64,000 bases of DNA from Xestospongia bergquistia (GCA_963965975.1 OZ014412.1:11918849-11982848); one strand, 5' to 3'. Shown: positions 1 to 14,227, counted from the first letter of the stretch. Numbers and translations: made by a program. Notes: generated from the sequence alone by a model not told the origin.

Positions 1-3000
1 TTCTATGATTATGAGAAATAGAAACTTTATAGAATGTACAGCAACACAAAAGAAGGCAGTAATCAAGTTATTTGGCTACGAAATCTGATTAGTCAGACAA
101 GAGTTTATTTTTCAAAGTTTCTCAAATTCATTGGTTGTGTTGTGGTGCTCAAGGTGTTACACAGTGATACAATATGCTATTACAAGCAATGTTTGTTAAA
201 ATTAATACACATGAACAGTAATAATTCTCAATGCTGGATCTGATCTCATATTATTACATGTTGGCCATGGATGGTAAGTCTGATATTTGTATAAGAGAAA
301 CTTTAAAAATTGATGCATGTATTGATGCAAGCAATGTCTTTGAATATTTTAATGCTATCTCTCATTAATAATTTCTTTATTTGCTTTGTTTCAGGAAAAG
401 CTCAACATTTAAAAGAAAAGACTAGAGTAATCAAAATATTAATAATAATAATGCCATACATAAAAGAGTCAGTTATATAGAAAAATGGAATTAGATAAAG
501 TGGAAACAACTGTACATATTAACAAGATTATTAAATGTGTCATAAAGTTATTTAATAGAATACATTAATTACAAACAGTGATACTACAATACTGTACAGG
601 AATATGTGAGAGAAAAAAGTTTAATGTTATGTACAAAAAAAATTTTTATTATCTTTAGATAAATTAATATTTAACATGAATTATAATCTATGCTTTCTGT
701 TGTACTATTTCTCTGCTTGTCTCTTATCTTCTAATTCTATGGCTTCATATATAAAATCTATTGGTTTCTGATAGTCTATTCTAGTCTCTTGTTAGCCCAA
801 TTATCCCTGCATGTGTCCAATATCATTATGTATTTTATTTAAGCTAGTCTTCCAAATTTCTTAGTTTTCTACAGTGTCTGCTTGTCTCTATACACTCTGC
901 TATATATAGTATCTCATCATCTACTAGAATCACTTCAGCAACTCCGATTGTCACTGATAGACTTAAATAGTCTCTTACAGCTATATAGTCTCTGAAGAGA
1001 GCAATATGAAAGTTGGTCGTTGTTATATCAATTGTAAAGTCTCTTAATTATAACAATTTGCAACTGATTATTGACCTATACGCTTAGTAAATTCTTTATG
1101 TATCAATTGCATACACTATATGCACTAAATATTCCCACTCTAACACTCCATGTGAGTGAGTATATGAAAGTTTGATTGTATGCATTGCTGTCTATATCTG
1201 CAAAAATGAATAGTATAGATGGCTTTAATGTGGAAATGAGTTAAATTGTGTTTTTTTTTCTGTGATTTTAGCAAGCCTCCTCCCAATTCTTAAACATTAC
1301 TCAACTGAGTATAGATAGTTAAAGATAAAAATAGCCATTAGCATTACTTCCAATACATTGCTGTAAGGACTCATTTAATCACAAGTTCTAGGTCTCAAGC
1401 TTTTCAACTATTAGCACCAGATACCTACAGTCAACTCAGTGATTATATACAACATATACAACATATTAATAAATCTGCTACTTCATTTGTTTATTTAATT
1501 TAATCTATTTCAATATAGGATTCATTAGTCTTAATATTAATCTATGCCTGCTAATACAGAGAGTTAGCTATAATGAACCAGATTATGGTAGCTGAAGATA
1601 TCTTCACATAAACATATTAAAATGTTATAAAATTATATAAATACTGATATCATAGTGGGACCTCCTCTGAAAAATACAGGATTCACAATTTGTCAAAAAA
1701 TAAACCAATTAATTAAGTAGTTTAACAGAAAGAATACAAATTGTGTGTATAGTATTACTATGAATTTAAATTAGTCACTGTAACATTCTTGACAAAGACA
1801 CTTTGCAACTTAACTTTTAAAAAGTAATTGCTATGCAGAAATGTTTAATACTTACCTATATTAATAAAATTTTGATTAAGATATTAAACAAATATGGCTA
1901 TCACTTTATACCTGTCTAATAACTGTCTACAGTATTGTGTTTGATTGACCCGTACATACTGAAATGCCTTCATAATTAGATCTTGTACATCAGCTAGTAC
2001 TAAATGAAACTCCATGTACAAATGAATAACTAGTAACAAATAAATATAATTGTAACAAAATTAACTTATAGTAATAATTATATACAACTTTTAACACTGA
2101 TTTTAGGAAATTCAAGAGTATAAAGAATGTATGTTAAAATTAGAGAGTGTTAGAAGACAAATAAGTGAACTAATATAGCTTAAGTGATTTGAGTGTTAAT
2201 TTTCAGTTACTAAGATAATGGACAGATAGTATATAATAACAAGGAAGTATATTTTAAATTTTAAAATTATATAATTATTTGGAATTAATTGTTGTACACA
2301 AATGGATATAAAGTAAGTACAATTTTAATAAGATCATATATGACAGATATGGAATTTCTCTTATATATCAGTTAACAAAGATCAACAGAATATTTATATT
2401 GAAGAGTTGACACACACAAAAAAGAATAGTTAATGGAAAGAGATAGAGATCTAATACAATTATTCAGCAATCCACTTTATATATACATTATTTTATTTAT
2501 CTATCTCAATGTACTTTTGATAAACAAACTATAATTATCTTCAAAATTGCGTCTACTTTCTCTACACAGAAACATACCTCTCAATCAGTATTGACATGAG
2601 GTTCTTTATTTGATCATTACATTGAATTTACATGTCTTCATCAACTGGAATAGAAAATCAGATTATCAATCAATAAATGAAAAAACATATATTGTGCACA
2701 AGTCTTGAACAAATAACACATTATTTGCAATGATAATAGTAGATAATTATATTATTATTGTCAGTTAATATTAAATTTTACATATCTTCATCAACTACTA
2801 TAAAAAATCAGATTATCAATTAATAAAGGAAGAAAAAAATTGGAAATATTATGGATAAATAAAAAAAGAATAATACTTTATTTGCAATGATTATAGTAAA
2901 TAATTACATTATTAACTGTCAGTTATTATTTAAACATAATAATTTGCATAATTTAATTCAGCTATTGTTCAGTAAGCATCATGAAAGGGTTATTAACATG

Positions 3001-5985
3001 GAGCATCTATCGCTTCTGTGTAAGTTTTGTCATAAAAATCGCTGTGTCTCACTTGTTTCTTCCTTTTTAACTATTTTATCAATTTCTTAAACAAAATGAT
3101 TTACAATGTATATAACAAAAAAGCTGTCATGTATAAACATGTTATTTCATTTAACTGTTTAAATTTAAATTTCATTAGCAAGGTTCAACGCTGAATTAGT
3201 TACTAATCATGAGGAAGATTTAGATAACTAATGTAAAAACTAATTCTTTGATCAATATCTATTAGTAATTATTTAATTGTCTTTTTTGTGCAATTAGGAG
3301 CATTTTGGATAACTATAAATTATTTTAATAAACTAATTAAATTTTTATTGAAGAATTTTAAGAGTAATTAAAATAGATAGACATTCATAAAGTAGTGCAA
3401 AACTTTAAAAAAGTCCAAGTTAAATATCTATCTTGTCATCAGAGCAAACCAAAAACTATGTCTGACACTCTAAAAATATTTTTGTCAAAAGACAAAGAAC
3501 GTTAATTATGATTGTTACAGCTATTGTTGTTCATTAATAGTGTTCATTCAGTGTTTTAGAATCAGGAGGCTCCTTTATATTTATTACACTTCAATGTCAT
3601 TACTCTATAAAAAGGGACCAAGGTTAGCATAATTTCCTACAATCATATTAATATGTTTAATGACCACTGTCACATTTAGATGTCAATGAGATTGGTGATG
3701 TTAATATCAGCACTAATAATGCGCATTCATGTCACAATGACCACTCAAAGGATCATGCTTTCATTATAATTAACATAACAATTACAACAAATTAACTTTA
3801 ATTACAATAAAATTTGTCATTATTTATTAAATGTTATAATTATAAATAGCAGATATAACTCCTGTAGCTATAACTCAATATATGAATCTAAAAGTTAATG
3901 ACAAGATACTGAGCTTCAAACTTCACCAAATTGCATATATAATGTCAATTAATATTATACAGTAAAAAGTGGCTTTCTTTAAATGACTGTTTCTGATTTG
4001 AGACAAATATCATTACAATTACTACAAAAAAATGTAAAGGATTTGCAAACAACGGCATAAGAGATAGCATGGAAAATTAATATGCAAATGGCAATCCAGA
4101 AAATTAAAGTTAGAGCTTCGGACAAAAAGTAAGTACATCATATTGGTCAATCAATGTACATTTATTAGCGTTACACTTTGAAAAAGGGCATCTATGATGA
4201 CAAAAATGAGAGAAAACAATATATAATCTCCACAGCACAATATATAAAAAAATGTGATGATATTTACAACAATATAATTGCTTTGCATAAACAATTATGG
4301 CGATTTGTTAGCGGGTATCACCTTTTCCTAAAGTTGAAATTTTGAGTTAAAACAGATCTTACCAAATAAATAAATTCTAGAAAACATTTGGAAACTAAAA
4401 GTATGAAGAAGGGAATATCATAAAGAGTTAAGTTGAGTTCAAGAACTATCCACATTGTTGCCAAATGTTCTTATTTTGGCTAACAAGAAATCTATGACAC
4501 AGACTGAAACAACCGTTTGAAGGAAACAAAGCCAGGTATCATTGAAGCACTTGCTAATAATAAAATATATCTCAATTGTTTAGTGTCATATCCACTCTTT
4601 TCTAAACATGTAATATTTTTACAACTCCCTATTAGTTAGTACACATGAGTCTATTGGTAATCATTATATTACACTCATGACTATTATATAATTACATGTG
4701 CTTATTTTTATTTATACATGAAAGAAAAGAACCCTCTTGCTGATATTACTAGCAATGGTACTGGTGTCATTTAAAGGCAACCTATAACTTTTGTAAATTT
4801 TAGTACAAAAAAACTTTGTATGTTCACAATTTGTTTCACATTATCATAGACTTGTTCCAAAGACTTGTCTAAAACAAAACAGCACTAATATAATTGTATT
4901 AATTGATTGAAGTTTGTAAAAGCAGGTGAAAAAATGAGCAGTTTTATAAAAAAAGTTCATGTGTCCAAATATGCAAGTTAAGTGTATATTATTGAACACA
5001 AGGAGTGTATTATAAGCGTACATTTTTATGTGATATTAACAATACTTGTATATAAGAGTTGTAAATTAGTCTATATATAACTTGTTTACAAAGTCTGCAT
5101 GTCAAGTTAACAAACTTGATAACCAGCTTGTATACGCAAGTGTACCATTAAGTTTACAAGCAGTTAACTCATCTATTTTGAACTATGATAAAGCAGGTAT
5201 AGAGGTACTTGTACTATGTACTACATAAACAGGACTTCTGATTGTTTACAAATGCAATTACACAATTCTATTGTATCTACGTAAGTCTGGTACTTATAGT
5301 TGTCACTAAAAATGTCATTACACTAACCACAATTAATGATATGTATAGTCTTTGTGCAATATTAATAGATACTTTAATTCATCTCCTTACCAATTCAAAG
5401 ACATTTCAGTTGTCACAGCTACAAAACATAACAACATAGCTATATATTATCAACTTTCTTAATCTACTTGATATGATCCAAGTCTTCTATATCAGGACAA
5501 GAGAGATCTCAGACTTCATGGGATTTTATTTCATAGTAAAAATAGCAAACAACGAGACTGAGGGTATGGACAAATTCTTAATTAATAAGAATATCAATCT
5601 TATGATCCCAATATGAACACTGGTTATTACAATGTATGTTACATGTATTACATGTACTTTCTTTTATTACTATTTGATTTAAAAAAACATGCAAATATAT
5701 AATTGTACTGTAAGTACGTATAACTTCTGATATATTTAAATTGATCTTAAAAAGTCCAGTTTATAAATATGTATTGATCACTAATTTATTGAACAGGTCA
5801 TTACACATAATGTCAATGAGTTGTATCTTGAGTTAACTTTAAATTGGACCTAATAGATAAATGTATTCATAAATGGATTAACAGCAGATAAAATGGACAA
5901 ACTAAATAGATATATACTAATTAGTATAATAGATATATAGATAGAAGAAGTAGATAAATGGATTATGATACCTTTCTAAATTGTA
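1..5985. other. AT-rich non-coding stretch, no gene recognised
   Basis: Only short reading frames (under 75 codons) occur here and none resembles a known domain or shows a convincing exon series. The base composition is very AT-rich. The only structure seen is the 150-bp tandem duplication listed separately. It may hold decayed repeats or introns of a gene outside the window, but nothing supports a specific call. Confidence 0.6.
2627..2932. repeat. Two-copy tandem duplication, unit about 150 bp
   Basis: The segment 2627-2776 recurs at 2777-2932. Both copies have TTTACAT, then TCTTCATCAACT, then AAAATCAGATTATCAAT, and later TTTGCAATGAT followed by TAGTA and ATAATTA and a closing GTCAGTTA block, in the same order. 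The second copy carries small insertions and many substitutions, so the duplication is old. No coding potential is seen in it. Confidence 0.8.
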
Positions 5986-8558
5986 TAGTGGCGGACCCAG
6001 AAGAAGTTCCATGGAACCCCTCTTTTGCGTAATTATTAATTATTCATAATGATTACAATAGCTATTAATATACTTGTATAACGCAACACGATTCATGTGT
6101 GCTTACATCATCACACGTGCTTTTGATTAGGGAAGGATTGTTGTTGTACCAGTTGTAATGGAGCACCAAAGAAGGCTTAAGAGAAAACCATCCCAGCTAA
6201 TAACTGCAATTTTTGAGAAGACAGGAAAACAAGGTAAAGTACCAAGACATTGATATGACTCGGCAATGAATTGCATGCTTCCTAACAGACAGTCAGACTC
6301 AAAGTGACACTGAGAGTGATCAGCCAGACACTAATAGTCTACAGACATCAACTGAGGCTGAGTCCTATACAAACAATGTCAGTAGTCAGGGTAGGTATCA
6401 CAGATAATAGATATAGATAATAACATTATAGCAATCATAGATAATGTACAATTATAAACAATCACTGCTGCATAATATTACCATTCTAGACACTGGTTTG
6501 TTTCAAACATCAACTCCATGCTCCAGCGATACTCTGCTAATTGATAATAGTGACATCGGCAACCTTCTTGAGTCAGGCATTGACATTCATCACAATTTGA
6601 CAAGAGAAAAAATGTACCATATCCTCACTTGTGAGCCAAACGTGGACCCAACAAGCTACACACGTACTCGTCCTCAATCTACCAGTGCATATCGACAGTT
6701 TCAGCCAACATGGCTGAAACAGTACCCCTGGCTGCACTATAGCTGGTATATGGATGGGGTATTTTGTCATGCTTGTGTGTTCTTTGCACCAGACAAAGTA
6801 GGTGGACATGTTCCAGGGCAGTTTGTCAACAAACCATTCAAAACATGGGTCAAGATGTGTGAAAAGAAGGAAGGGCATGCCAAGCTTGAATACCATAGCA
6901 TGTCAATGGCAAAGCTGAGTGAGTTTATAGCTCACTTTCAAATGACAATTCAGTCCTACTTTGACAAAGCAGCTCAGCAGCGAATGCAAGACAACCTCAA
7001 ATTGGTAGAGTCACTCCTAAGCATTGTGTTCTTATGTGGAACGCAGAAAAGGATGACGTAGTGATTCCAAATAAAGGAAACTTTCTTGAGTTTGTTTAAT
7101 TTCGTGTAGAGACCGACGAGATTCTATGTAAACATCTAGAGAATGCTCTGAAGAATGCACAGTACACATCAAAGACAATACAAAATGAACTCATCAACAT
7201 TATTGGGACTCATATATACGCACAAGCATTGTAGAAGAGACCAAAAAAGCAAAGTTTTTTTCGGTGATTTGTGACGAGGTGATAGACATCAACAACACTG
7301 AGCAACTTTCCATCTGTCTTCGGTATGTCCACAATAACACTGTCAATGAGATGTTTGCTGACTTTGTACCAGTTGAGAGGATAACTGGGAATGAACTTGT
7401 TGACGCAAGCATCAGCCGGCTTACTGAGTTGGGCCTGTATGTTGTTCTACAGGCAATGAAAAATCCAGCTCAATACACTGAGCTTGGTTCAGACTAGAAA
7501 TGGGATAGTGACACAACTACCAAGGCAAATGGGTATCTGTACCAGTTGGAGTCCTCTTCATTCTTGGTTTGATTCAAGATCCTTTTAGAGGTACTGTCAT
7601 CCCTCAGACCCCTTACCCTTAAGTTGCAAATGGAAGTCCTTGATGTTCACTATACATACAGTCAGGTGAAGTCAATCATAGCAACTTTGAATATGAGGGA
7701 AATATCTGAGGTGGAATTCAAGAGGATTTTTGAGGAAACCACCAGTCTAGCCAGAGAGATTCACAGGGAGGAATTTGAGCTGAAGCAGCCTAAAACTAGA
7801 ATTAACCAACCACAGATGCACTGAGTCAATATACAGGCAACAACAGCAGAGGAGTATTATCGTATCTCACTTTATAACAAATTCCTTTCACATGTTGTTG
7901 TTGAGCTTGAGGAGCGGTTTTGTGACAACTCCGTCCAGAGTATTGGAATCTTAGAACTTCTGCCATCAACTTGCAGCAAAAGAAGAGTAGAAGAGAGCAT
8001 GCCATCTTCCTTACGTGGGGCTGTTTCTTTTTATGACACCGACCTTCCTTGTGCTGCAATGGTCCCAACTGAATACAGGATCTGGGTGAGAAAGTGGCAG
8101 CAATGCTCGACGACATCAGAAGCAGTCCCCAAAAAACTGATTGATGCACTGCAGCAGTGTGACCCAATGGCTTTTCCAAACCTTGCAGTGCTGCTTCAGA
8201 TAGCATTCAGCTTGCCCTTCACTTCTTGTGAAAGTGAACAGAGTTTTAGCCAGCTCAAGCTCCTCAAGACAACTCACCAGTCAACGATGGCAGCAGACCG
8301 ACTCAGTAGCCTGTCATTAATGAAGATTCACTGAGATTGATGTGAGACTTTGAAGAGGTATCACATGAAGGAGCTTCTGCACTCATTTGCATAAACAAAC
8401 ACATGTCGAATGAAGCTTCCGTTCTTCTGACCGACTAAATAGCAGCTATTAATAAGTTAATAGTTATCAATTAACAAATTGAATAATATTAATATTCATA
8501 GCTTAATATTAATATTCATAGTTGAACCCCTTTTTGTAAATTTCTGGATCCGCCGCTG
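5986..8558 (+). mobile_element. hAT-like DNA transposon, full span with TIRs
   Basis: The left end TAGTGGCGGACCCAGAA (5986-6002) is the inverted counterpart of TTCTGGATCCGCCGCTG at the right end (8542-8558), and the match extends inward to GGAACCCCT / GAACCCC. The sequence TTGTA directly abuts both ends (5981-5985 and 8559-8563), consistent with a short target duplication. The interior carries a degenerate transposase of the TTF-zinc-finger/DUF4371/hAT-dimerisation type. An 18-bp direct duplication (about 8484-8520) sits just inside the right end. Confidence 0.85.
6158..8334 (+). pseudogene. hAT transposase (TTF zinc finger, DUF4371, hAT dimerisation), broken
   Basis: A possible first exon starts at ATG 6158 (MEHQRRLKRKPSQ). 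The main 205-codon frame 6444-7061 holds the TTF-type zinc finger: FQPTWLKQYPWLHYS followed by FCHACVFFA. A short frame around 7040-7230 continues with NAQYTSKTIQNELI. Frame 7264-7497 (VICDEVID at its start) is the RNase-H-like core region with its first acidic residues. Frames 7624-7824 and 7999-8334 are in the same frame and end with LPFTSCESEQSFSQLKLLK, the C-terminal dimerisation segment. At least one frameshift (after 7061) and stops near 7495 and 7822 separate the pieces, so it cannot make a full protein unless unseen introns remove the breaks. In the family the protein excises and reinserts the element. It is an old, inactive copy. Confidence 0.85.
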
Positions 8559-11500
8559 TTGTATGTATCTTAAAAGTAATAGTACTTTCTTAGTATCAGT
8601 AATATTAATAGTACATTGTGACTTCCTATAAAAAAGCAAAAAACACTTATAATGGAATGATGATGAAGTGAATAATATAACATTTATTGATTTGTAGATA
8701 TTGTAATTAAAATTGATAATTTGAGTGGTAAATAAACTTTTCACAATATTCATTAGGTAACAATGTAGCTAATTGTAATGAAACTGTTAAAATTCTACCA
8801 CTACCACTAATATTATTTAATAATCAATAGAAGGTGAAACGGACAAATTCACCTTTAGTAGGTAAAATAAGTATAGTAGTCATAAATGGAGTAAGCAAAC
8901 CAGGTCATTATCATACTAACAAAGGATCAATGTAGTGTATAGATGCACTAACAAAGTAATGAATTTGGTTAACCATCAGCTTAGATGAGTACATACTTTT
9001 GATGTTAACGCTATAGTGAATGCTTCAACATTAGAGTAATCAAGTGTTAGCTCATTGTCAGCACTAGTTGTATCATCTTTGTGGACATTATTGTAAAATT
9101 TAATACCAACCTATTGTGATTGTGGTTGTTGCAAAAAGAGGAAGCTAAAAATTTTAAAACAAGTTATTATATTTTTGTTTTAGAGGCCTATCATTTATTG
9201 CAGTATCATTTATCCTTGAATACTATATTTTATAGTGTTATGAGTATGTCAATAATATTCTAATAGCTAGAAATTATTATAAAATAAATTTATAAAGGCT
9301 AAGACACAAAGATAGAGTACAGTAGAATAGAATGAAATCATTACCTCAAAATATTATAATTATAATACTAAAACAAAAATAAGACTATACCTTATATGGA
9401 AAATGGGGTACAATGTTGTGCTTGGAAAACACAACTATAATTTATAATACTGTAGATCTAGTTCCTAATTGATGTTGTCTGGTGATAATGACTCTAAGTA
9501 TATGAGAGAGAAATAATACAATGCATAGACATATAAAAGACATAGATAAACATCAAAACAAATCACATGACCTAAACAATTATAAGACCATACACTTTAC
9601 CTAGCTAGCATATTTATTAAAAGCAATTGATTATTCTAAAAATGGCATTATAACCTTCTCTTAAATAATATATTGTGTCAATTAATTTAAATCAGGTAAC
9701 TAAATCAATTTCAAAACAAATACAAAATGGTGGTGTGGCAAAAAATGACCTTTGAACTATGGTTGCTATTGGAAACAATTGCTGTGATTGATACAGGGAG
9801 AGTAAGAATTAGTAGGTGATTATGATCTAGAAAGTGGTATAGTAATTGCGTCCACCACATTCGCAGCAGAACAACCTGATGCTTCATTTTAAATCCCACA
9901 AAAATGTGATCACCTAGATCAGATACAAGGACTGAAGAATGGCCACTGATTCCACTAAGTCTTCAGCATGGCTAGTTGGAGATGCACTAATTGAAAATTT
10001 TTCAGACTCAGATGGTAATAAGTAAGGACTACTACAGGATTGAGGAGTATTGGTGATAGGATCTCACTCAAGTAGATTGGTAAACGGAATTGAGACTGAG
10101 TTGATAATAATGGAAGTACTATTAGTCATTACGTCATCACCAGAAACCATACTTTAGGAATCAGTGCAAAGATTAGTAGATTAATATTTCTAGATGATTG
10201 TGGAAGGTCAATATCCATCACATCTGCATAGCAAATACATTTTAATTAACAATGGAGCTAATGTAAATGCTGTTAATGAAGTTAGTATTTAATATTTACT
10301 ATATTACATACTATAAGTGATGTGTCCATTATGGTCTCAATGTAATCAGCTCCACATTATCATTACATATACTTCAAAATTAATCAATTCCAACTAATTT
10401 TCTACAATTACAATTATCATTATTACTTGTAGAATGTAAAAACCATTAGTTAATTACATTCAATTTTAACTGACATTTTTCATGACCTCATCACTGCTAA
10501 ATATATTACATAATGTTGTCATGGGTATAATAATTTGATGTAGCGTTTCATCTTTACAGATGTTAACAAGTGTTTACAATATGTATTTTTATTTATATAT
10601 AAAGCATTCATAACTTTTGTATGTACAAATGATACATACAAGGTCTTGGATAGTATTATGCCAACATTTCTCTTGAATAGACTTATACATCTAACTGTGG
10701 TAACTGTTGTCCATTCTAAAGACAGATTAAACATAGATTTCTAATTAACACACTGAACAAATAAGGTTACAAAATCAGTCTATCAATACATGTGGTGCTC
10801 TATTTATTGATCATGCTCAAAACAAAACTACACAAAATGACCACAACATATATGTGATATCCTCTCACTTAAATCAATACATTACAACATTATGGTACAT
10901 GTACATCGATGAATCATACAGGAGGATTACAAACTCATTGAGGATAACTATCATTACTTGTGTTCTCTAAGGTTTCATTAGGCATCAATTGGCATCAATT
11001 GATTCCGTAAGTGAACAGTATCGTTTATAGTAGGATCAATAGGTTCTTGATTATCAGAAACATCACTAAGAATATTCTATGCCAAGGTGAACATAGTCAG
11101 AATTAATTCCTTCTGTATCAAACAACTGATATATGTGTCTCTTCCACATCACACCATCAGCTATATAACCAGAAATGTAACATCTGTCCTTTTCTAAATA
11201 TCATTATCTTCGACCCATTTAGGTTTATTTTACAATAGTCATACATCATGACACTCTTTGAGAAATTTTCTCATCACTAACTTGATTTGTGAGAGTTATA
11301 CCTTGACCTATAGCCAAATATAGTTATGACCAATTGACAATTTTACAATTGTGACTGAGAACATTCCACACCTATTTAGAGAAAAGAGAATGAAGGCAGT
11401 ATTGTCCTTGTGTGATGATGCAATACAGCTGTCTGACTATTGGAACAGCTGTGTCTTTTCGGTATAAGCAATTGTAACAATTTAAATCAAACTCTTAACC

Positions 11501-12787
11501 CTTGAAGGCTAAAGGTCATATATTTATACATGCACAATATAACTAGCTGAAAATTATTTATTATTAATAAAAGAGAATTATCTGTGGCGTTTCAAGTTTG
11601 GTTACTATACTTTGATTTTCTTTTCTACTCTGCTTTGATCTTCTTTATCAAGTTTCTCTGTACAATGACTAAAATGTTATCTAACAGGAAAGTGTTGGAC
11701 CTTGCTTTTGATGATACTTGCTTTGATGAACATGATATTGAAAATGAGTTTGATGATAGTAAAATTAAACTAATGAATTACAAGACATAATGAATGTCAC
11801 TATATATGATGAAAATATTTTAGATAGCTACATTTTACACAAACTGTCAAATCAAACTGGCCGTAATCAAAACAATAAAGAATACAGTATTATAATGAAA
11901 CTCATGTAGGGGTCAGTTGAGAGAGGATGACACAGTCAGTTACTCAAAGTTAAATCAGTGTAGATAGAATCTCCGATTCATCTTATTGATCGACACTTTT
12001 CTGTGCAAAATGGAAGACTAAACAAACGGGAAACCACATCAGCAAGATTGTTCACTATGCAGCAAAAGGAAAACCAGTGGACAAAAGATAACAACAACAT
12101 ACAAATGTAAGCAATGTGATGTAACATTATGCATTTTACCTTGCTTCAAGCTTTATCACACATACAAAGACATCAAAACTTATAACTTTCATGTCATTAC
12201 ATTGCCTTACCTACAAACATAATATAATACATTTAACAAATCAGTATATATCATTTATCACACCACAATCTATTTAAAAGGAACTTGAAAATAAGTTACT
12301 TAATTTTTTGAGTTTATCACAGAAAATGTGAACTCACTTGACACTTGCTTGAGAATTAGAGTTAGTATAACCTTTCAGCAATGTTTCATAGCAATAACAT
12401 ATAAAAACACTAAAAATTCAAAAAACGTCTCTTAGCAACCTCCTCTGATTTGAAGATCATTATTGAATCAACACTCATGTGGAGGTGTCGATCACATATC
12501 CACCCATGCACTCAAAAAGTTAACAACAAAGTAATCACTAACTATAGCAAACATTATAACTATATATCATTGGAATTTGGAGAATATATTAAATGTGACC
12601 TGATTTGGGAAAATCACACTTGTTGCTGTAAATAATTTTAAACATATGGTTGCATACATGCATTTTGTACAGGATGTGTACCATATTTGGTGTCCAGGAA
12701 GAGCAGTCCTACAAGTACTTGTGTACAAAATTTTGTAAACATCATATACAAAATAGCTACATAGGAACAGCATAAATGTGAGCCAAA
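8559..12787. other. AT-rich non-coding stretch, no gene recognised
   Basis: Small frames on both strands are unconvincing and no exon series with matching phases was found. There is no clear repeat structure apart from a short duplication of GGCATCAATTG at 10981-11002. It is probably intergenic DNA or decayed repeats. Confidence 0.55.
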
Positions 12788-12979
12788 TGTGAATGAGGTT
12801 CCCATTATTCAGGGGCCCAATCTTCCACTGTACTGATACAAAAAGACTTACATGTACTATTGTACTAAAATGACATTTGTCATGATATGTCATGACAAAT
12901 GTCATTTTAATACATGTAAGTCTATTAGTATCAGTACAGTGGAAGATTGGGCCCCTGAATAATGGGAACCTCATTCACA
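12788..12979. repeat. 192-bp near-perfect palindrome (foldback/MITE-like)
   Basis: The left arm begins TGTGAATGAGGTTCCCATTA and the right arm ends with its reverse complement (12960-12979). The inner arms CAATCTTCCACTGTACTGAT and ATCAGTACAGTGGAAGATTG also pair, and the centre reads GACATTTGTCATGATATGTC, continuing the dyad. The arms are almost identical; the left has about 8-10 extra bases near 12855. No convincing target duplication flanks it. It lies about 90 bp from the truncated end of a retrotransposon. A short foldback transposon or MITE is the likeliest identity. Confidence 0.85.
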
Positions 12980-13079
12980 AAGACAAATTATGTGGTCTGA
13001 AACGAAGACTCATTTATTACACATTACTCATTGACTCAGGAATTATGAAAACCTTTTCTATTTTGTGCAATGAAAGCTT

Positions 13080-13563
13080 TTTACATGTGGTAGTAGCAAT
13101 TGAGAGGTAAAGTTACTACCTTGATTTGTCAGGATCTAATGAGGCACCCCAACTCTGGCAAATACTTAGACTAATTCTTCCGCTATGTGTTCCGCGTCAA
13201 TATGCTTCAGTGGTATAGCCTCCGGGTAGCGAGTAGCGTAATCACAGATGACAAATATGAATCGATTACCGCTCCTGCTCTTGGGTAGTGGTCCAATAAT
13301 ATCCGTTGCAATTCTCTTAAAAGGTTCTCCCACAATTGGAAGAGGTATCAGTGGCACACATTGTACTCCCTTGACTTCTGACATTGCAGACAACACTTGC
13401 AATATTCTTCCACATCCTTGTAGAGAGTAGGCCAATAGAATCTTTGTAGGATTCTACATCTCGTTTTCTCCTTACCCATATGACCAGTAAGAGGAATCTC
13501 ATGGGCTAACTCCATTACTTTCCTCCTACATGCCTTTGGAAGAACCAACTGCTCGACATCCAT
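13080..13563 (-). pseudogene. Integrase (H2C2 finger and first part of core), copy 1, truncated
   Basis: The zinc finger reads HEIPLTGHMGKEKTR, then FYWPTLYKDVEEYCKCCLQC, giving the H-H-C-C set (frame 13563-13348). The core starts in another frame (13435-13166) with PFKRIATDIIGPLPKS, carrying the first catalytic Asp, and VICDYATRYPEAIPL. Beyond a stop near 13170 one can still read VFARVGVPH and then NQGSNFTSQL, near the second Asp position, where the expected D is N. Similarity fades around 13070-13100. The integrase would insert the cDNA; this copy lacks the catalytic Glu region. Confidence 0.8.
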
Positions 13564-13620
13564 CTCTCCATCGTCTCTGGCTGGTGGTGTCCACCTTCTA
13601 TAAAGGAGTCCGTCACGATG

Positions 13621-13869
13621 TTAGAATTTAGACGTCGTGAGACTGGGTGATCTGTCGGCATATTTATGAATATTGAGTAATGACTCGTCTTGCTCTTGCA
13701 ACTCCTTTAATGTTGTTGCAGACAATTCCAGTACATGTTTATCTGATTTTTCTTCATCTTGTTCCCAATATTGTTGACAAAGCTTTCTTTTATCTCCTCT
13801 CATCAGCTTAACTCTCTCCTTTCCTGGAACAAAAATATCATTATCAAAACTGTTACCTAGGTTCATCAT
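13621..13869 (-). pseudogene. Pol linker between protease and integrase (copy 1)
   Basis: This 82-codon minus-strand frame is rich in E, K and L (QQYWEQDEEKSDKHVL, then ATTLKELQEQDESLLNI). It has no recognised fold but resembles the N-terminal extension that precedes the integrase zinc finger in Ty3-type polyproteins. It lies directly between protease and integrase, where the usual Ty3 order would place RT and RNase H. Confidence 0.5.
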
Positions 13870-14227
13870 CTCTTCTTCTGAGTCTTCTCCAGTTGACTCT
13901 ACTGAGCTTGGCAGTACTCCAGTCAGACTCTGCTTCTTTCTCGGCTATAACGGACTCTTCCTCTCTCTGTTGGCGAGCTCGAGCACGAGTCATTACTACC
14001 ATAGCATTCACTTGTGTTTTGCCCAATGCTGTCTCTCCTAGCAAATGGGTCAACTCTGGAACATCAGTCCCTAAGAGAACATCGACTGGTAAATCTCCAA
14101 TACAGCCGACCCATGGTTTGTGAACAACCAGTGTCCAGGACAACCTTTTCGATTTGTAGAAGTCTCTTTTGACAAGTCCTCTCCCAGCTGGCCTCACGTG
14201 GCTCGAACAACAGAATAATGCTGCCAA
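13853..14227 (-). pseudogene. Aspartic protease of Gmr1-type copy 1
   Basis: The active-site motif LDTGCSQT is read around 14130-14160 in one frame, while the second half of the fold, DLPVDVLLGTDVPEL, is in the neighbouring frame, so a frameshift splits the domain. The following residues are charged and low in complexity (TRARARQQREEESVIAEKE), typical of the linker between protease and the next pol domain. The protease would cut the gag-pol polyprotein. It directly follows the gag zinc knuckles, the expected position. Confidence 0.75.

Noticed and set aside
6573-6896. 107-codon minus-strand frame
   Set aside because: It is the antisense shadow of the hAT transposase zinc-finger region.
12567-12974. 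135-codon minus-strand frame
   Set aside because: Much of it is read from the palindrome arms, and the rest has no family resemblance.
13620-13869. Internal deletion of RT between protease and integrase
   Set aside because: The second copy shows RT and RNase H lie downstream of integrase in this family, so nothing is missing at this point.
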